From assembly GCF_000582785.1 (NCBI RefSeq), contig NZ_HG931175.1, positions 161,436 to 225,435 on the forward strand: a stretch of DNA of 64,000 nt, given 5' to 3'. Under the pieces are notes generated by a model. That model did no database searches and was not told where the DNA came from. It saw nothing but the letters and a program-made list of their open reading frames with translations. This document shows, piece by piece, positions 61,293 through 64,000 of the stretch. The first letter of the stretch is position 1; each line of letters begins with the position of its first letter. The stretch comes from Candidatus Blastococcus massiliensis AP3 (GTDB lineage Bacteria; Actinomycetota; Actinomycetes; Mycobacteriales; Geodermatophilaceae). A program made the position numbers and the translations under genes.

Positions 61293-62744
61293 TCAGCCGG
61301 CCTGCGGCTTCTCGGTCTTCTTGACCGGGACCGTGCGGAGCAGCCGCCGGTTGGCGAACTCGAACATGGCCAGCTCGGAGAGCTCGCGGCCGTAGCCGGA
61401 CCGCTTGACGCCACCGAAGGGCAGCTCCGGGGAGGAGCCGGTGGGCTGGTTGATCCAGACCATGCCTGCCTCCAGCCGCTCGGCCACCGACCGCGCCTCC
61501 TCGGGGTTGCTGCCCATGACGGTTGCACCCAGGCCGAAGTCGCTGTCGTTGGCCAGCGCGACCGCCTCGTCGGCGTTCTTCACCTTGTAGACGACGGCCG
61601 CGGGACCGAAGAGCTCCTCGCGGTAGGCCCGCATGTCGGGAGTGACGTCGGTGAGGATCGTCGCCGACACGAACGCGCCGGCGTGATCGGGGCGCTGGCC
61701 GCCCGCGACGACGGTGGCGCCCTTGTCGATGGCGTCCTGGATCTGCGCCTGCAGGTCCGCGGCCGCCTTCTCGCTCGACAGTGGCGCGAGCGACGTCGCC
61801 GGGTCGGCCGGGTCGCCGGGGGCGAAGATGCCGAATGCCTGCTTCAGGCCCTCGACGAAGGGCTCGTAGGCGTCCTCGGTGACGATCAGCCGCTTGGAGG
61901 CGGTGCAGGCCTGCCCGGTGTTACCCATGCGCCCGGCGGTGGCCGCCTTGACGGTCGCCTCCAGGTTCTCACCGTCGAGGACGATGAACGGGTCGCTGCC
62001 GCCGAGCTCCAGCACGGACTTCTTGAGGTGCTTGCCGGCCAGGGCGGCGACCGACGAGCCGGCCCGCTCGCTGCCGGTCAGCGTCACGCCCTGGATGCGG
62101 GGGTCGGCGATGACCTGCTCGACGTCCTCGATCTTGAGGAAGGTGTTGATGAGCGCGCCCTCGGGGGCGCCGGCGTCACGGAACAGCTGCTCGATCGCCA
62201 CGGCGCACTGCGGGGTGATCTCCGAGTGCTTGAGGATGACGGTGTTGCCCAGCACCAGGTTCGGGCCGGCGACGCGGACGACCTGGTAGAAGGGGAAGTT
62301 CCACGGCTCGATGGCCAGGAGCACGCCGACGGGGCGCGTCTCGATGACGGCCTCTCCGCCGCCCATCATCGGCTCGATCGAGGTCGGCTCGAGGAACTTC
62401 GGGCCGTTGCCGGCGTAGTACTTCAGGATCATCGAGCAGAGGAAGAGCTCGCCGACGGCCTCGTCCCGGCGCTTGCCCATCTCCTTGGTGATGAGGGCGG
62501 CGAAGTCCATGACGCGCTCGTCGAGCAGCTCGGCGGCCTTCTGGACAACGGCCGCGCGCTCCTCGACCGAGCGGTCGCGCCACTCCAGGTACGCGGTGTG
62601 CGCCTGGCCGATGATGCCGTCGATCTCCGACGTCTCGGTGAAGGGGTACTCCTTCTCCGTCTCGCCGGTGAACGGGTTGACGGTCGCGTAGCGCCGCTCG
62701 GCGCTGTCGCTGGCGGTGGTGGGGGCGTTCTGCGTAGCGGTCAC
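61293..62744 (-). CDS. NAD(P)-dependent aldehyde dehydrogenase (succinate-semialdehyde type)
   Basis: The protein has 483 residues from a GTG at 62744 with GAGGAT upstream. PWNFPF at 147-152 holds Asn149, LELGGSDPF holds the general base Glu246, and GNTGQACTAS holds the nucleophile Cys280. Full length and all catalytic residues are present. It oxidises an aldehyde to an acid in the cytoplasm. It is the only intact gene of a transposed segment flanked by broken aroA and SRAP genes. Confidence 0.92.
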   Translation of the reverse strand: MTATQNAPTTASDSAERRYATVNPFTGETEKEYPFTETSEIDGIIGQAHTAYLEWRDRSVEERAAVVQKAAELLDERVMDFAALITKEMGKRRDEAVGELFLCSMILKYYAGNGPKFLEPTSIEPMMGGGEAVIETRPVGVLLAIEPWNFPFYQVVRVAGPNLVLGNTVILKHSEITPQCAVAIEQLFRDAGAPEGALINTFLKIEDVEQVIADPRIQGVTLTGSERAGSSVAALAGKHLKKSVLELGGSDPFIVLDGENLEATVKAATAGRMGNTGQACTASKRLIVTEDAYEPFVEGLKQAFGIFAPGDPADPATSLAPLSSEKAAADLQAQIQDAIDKGATVVAGGQRPDHAGAFVSATILTDVTPDMRAYREELFGPAAVVYKVKNADEAVALANDSDFGLGATVMGSNPEEARSVAERLEAGMVWINQPTGSSPELPFGGVKRSGYGRELSELAMFEFANRRLLRTVPVKKTEKPQAG

Positions 62745-62880
62745 GCGGTGATCCTCGTCTCTGGGGGGCTTGTTCCGCCTAGGCCTACCCCACGAGTGCC
62801 CGGCTGTCACGGGGCGGCCCGCTGTCAGCGGGCGCACCTACAGGGCGAGAGGTCAGCCGAACCTGTGCCAGGAGGCGCCC

Positions 62881-63104
62881 ATGTGCGGTTGCTACGCCGC
62901 CAGCCGCAAACCCGAGGACCTGGCGCTGGAGTTCGAGGCCGTACCGGCCGGCGGGCAGTCCCCGGTGCCGGCCGACTACAACGTCGCCCCGACCAAGGAC
63001 GTGCACGTCGTCCGCTGGAAGAAGGAGCGCGACGCCGAGGGCGCGCTGACCCGCGGCGTGCACCGCGAGCTCCGGGCGGTGCGCTGGGGCCTGGTGCCCT
63101 CGTG
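62881..63104 (+). pseudogene. Truncated SRAP/YedK (HMCES-like) gene
   Basis: AGGAGG precedes the ATG, and the protein begins MCGCYAASRK with the essential Cys2. It continues with NVAPTKDVHVVRW and RAVRWGLVPSW, the SRAP N-terminus. After about 75 residues the sequence changes to an MFS gene in another frame, and the frame closes at 63144. The rest of the SRAP domain, including the active-site His region, is missing, so the product is unlikely to protect abasic sites. Confidence 0.8.
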
Positions 63105-63420
63105 GAGCTGTCGAACGCGGCGACGGCGGGGCTGCTCGCGGTGATCGGCGTGAGCGTCGGATCCACCAACCTGGGGCTGCAGACGGCGTTGTACGACACG
63201 GTCCCGCCTGACGAGGTCGGGGCGGCAGCCGGCCTCTTCCAGACCTCGCGCTACCTCGGGGACCATCCTCTCGGCCAGCCTGCTGGGACTGCTGTTCGGC
63301 GACCAGATCGACACCGGGAACCTGCACCGACTGGCCTGGTGCCTGTTCGCCGTCAGCGCGCTCGTCCTGGTCCTGCACCTGCGTCTCCCGGGACGGCCAC
63401 CCGCTGCGTCCTCGACCTGA
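63104..63420 (+). pseudogene. C-terminal fossil of an MFS transporter
   Basis: Starting as VELSNAATAGLLAVIGV the frame reads TNLGLQTALYDTVPPDEVGA and AAGLFQTSRYLG, typical of the last third of an EmrB/QacA-type exporter. One extra G near 63257-63260 shifts the frame, after which LSASLLGLLFGDQ and a normal C-terminus follow to a TGA at 63418. It matches in kind the N-terminal fossil at 60481, so both are probably ends of one gene whose middle was replaced. Confidence 0.75.
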
Positions 63421-63503
63421 TCGCCCGTCCGTCATCGCCCGGCGAGGGCCCCGGCGTCATGGCAGGGTTCTGGGGGACGCGGAACCCGGCGGTGGAGGAT
63501 CGG

Positions 63504-64000
63504 ATGCCCGATCAGGCGATCGAGAGCCAAGCGCGGGAGACCGATGTCAGCGGCGTGCGGGTGCTGCTGACCGGCGGCACCAGCGGGCTGGGGCTGGGCA
63601 TGGTGCGGGCTCTGGTGGCCGATGGGGCCTCAGTGGTCCTGACCGGCCGGGACGCCGACCGCGCGCGCCGGGTCGCCGAGCAGGAGACTGCCGCCGGGCC
63701 CGGATCGGCGACCGGAATTGCGATGGACGTGCGGGACGAGGCCTCCGTCGCCGATGGCGTGGCGGCGGCGCGCGCTGCCCTGGGTGGCATCGACGTCCTG
63801 GTGAACAACGCCGGCATCGGCATGCGGACTGTCAATCCGCGGTTCCTGACCGAGCCGCGACGGTTCTACGAGGTCGCCCCGGCGGGCTTCGCCGACCTCA
63901 TTGCCACCAACGTCACCGGCTACTTCCTGGTGGCCCGCGCGGTCGTACCCGACATGGTCGCGGCGGGACACGGCACCGTGGTCAACGTCAGCATCAACGA
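63504..64000 (+). CDS. SDR-family oxidoreductase, partial
   Basis: An ATG at 63504 with GGAGG six bases upstream opens a frame that runs off the window after 165 codons. TGGTSGLGLG is the NAD(P) loop, and LVNNAGIG follows near residue 98. The visible part covers the cofactor half of a classical short-chain dehydrogenase. The catalytic Tyr-Lys lies beyond the edge. Substrate unknown. Confidence 0.85.
   Translation, partial: MPDQAIESQARETDVSGVRVLLTGGTSGLGLGMVRALVADGASVVLTGRDADRARRVAEQETAAGPGSATGIAMDVRDEASVADGVAAARAALGGIDVLVNNAGIGMRTVNPRFLTEPRRFYEVAPAGFADLIATNVTGYFLVARAVVPDMVAAGHGTVVNVSIN

Noticed and set aside
1-64000. CRISPR arrays, rRNA, tRNA, insertion sequences with terminal repeats
   Set aside because: No regular repeat-spacer pattern, no rRNA or tRNA signature and no transposase-like protein was found on reading.

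Overview
The window is high-GC DNA with GTG starts, SAF/BTAD/Tad proteins, mycofactocin-type dehydrogenases and mycobacterial-style steroid P450s. Together these point to an actinobacterium, most likely of the Geodermatophilaceae type (Blastococcus, Geodermatophilus, Modestobacter). That assignment is an inference from gene content, not a measured one. I see no rRNA, tRNA, CRISPR array, integrase or relaxase.

Region 1 (1-22,856, all minus strand) is a tightly packed gene train of mobile-element type. Read in transcription order it starts with an XRE regulator, a lipoprotein and a secreted protein. A full Tad/Flp pilus locus follows: SAF-domain CpaB/RcpC-like protein, TadZ/CpaE-like ATPase, TadA ATPase, TadB, TadC, Flp pilin, two TadE and one TadG-like protein. 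Next comes a large LysM-BTAD membrane protein. The train ends with an actinobacterial type IV secretion system: ParA-like ATPase, VirB2-like pilin candidate, TraC-like protein, VirB6/TrbL-like membrane protein, a VirB4 split into N- and C-terminal genes, an M23/transglycosylase-like wall hydrolase, a VirD4/TraG coupling protein and two small downstream genes. Most junctions are 1-4 nt overlaps, so the genes are probably translated as coupled blocks. It looks like the transfer and adhesion part of a conjugative plasmid or ICE whose remaining part lies beyond position 1.

Region 2 (23-35.5 kb) is a stress and sulfur section. It holds a ZIP-like membrane protein, a YjzC-like protein, an ICMT-type methyltransferase and a persulfide-detoxification operon (CsoR/CstR-type repressor, rhodanese, MBL-rhodanese, MMPL, Cys-rich small protein). 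After these come CtaG, DUF2243 and a frameshifted membrane protein, a methyltransferase fossil, and a GntR/UTRA regulator followed by rhodanese and a TauE/SafE exporter.

Region 3 (35.5-49.6 kb) is an oxidation island. It has two P450s (one CYP125-like) with a ferredoxin, a ferredoxin reductase and a GMC-oxidase fossil. It also has an MftR-like regulator divergent from two tandem mycofactocin-type SDRs, which are followed by a MoxR AAA ATPase (apparent CTG start) and a VWA protein. An EtfD-type Fe-S membrane reductase follows. The combined picture is hydroxylation and oxidation of sterol- or terpene-like substrates, with electrons passed to the respiratory chain.

Region 4 (48.8-60.3 kb) holds a TetR-controlled MMPL exporter, dienelactone hydrolase, BtrH/DUF4872 protein, thioesterase, acyl-CoA synthetase, TetR, MBL hydrolase, acyl-CoA dehydrogenase and EthD protein. 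One operator-like motif occurs at both the acyl-CoA synthetase and the acyl-CoA dehydrogenase promoters, suggesting one regulon for acyl-CoA catabolism.

Region 5 (60.4-64 kb) is a scar. An MFS transporter gene is broken by a segment carrying the front of aroA, an intact aldehyde dehydrogenase and the front of an SRAP/YedK gene. The window ends inside an SDR gene.
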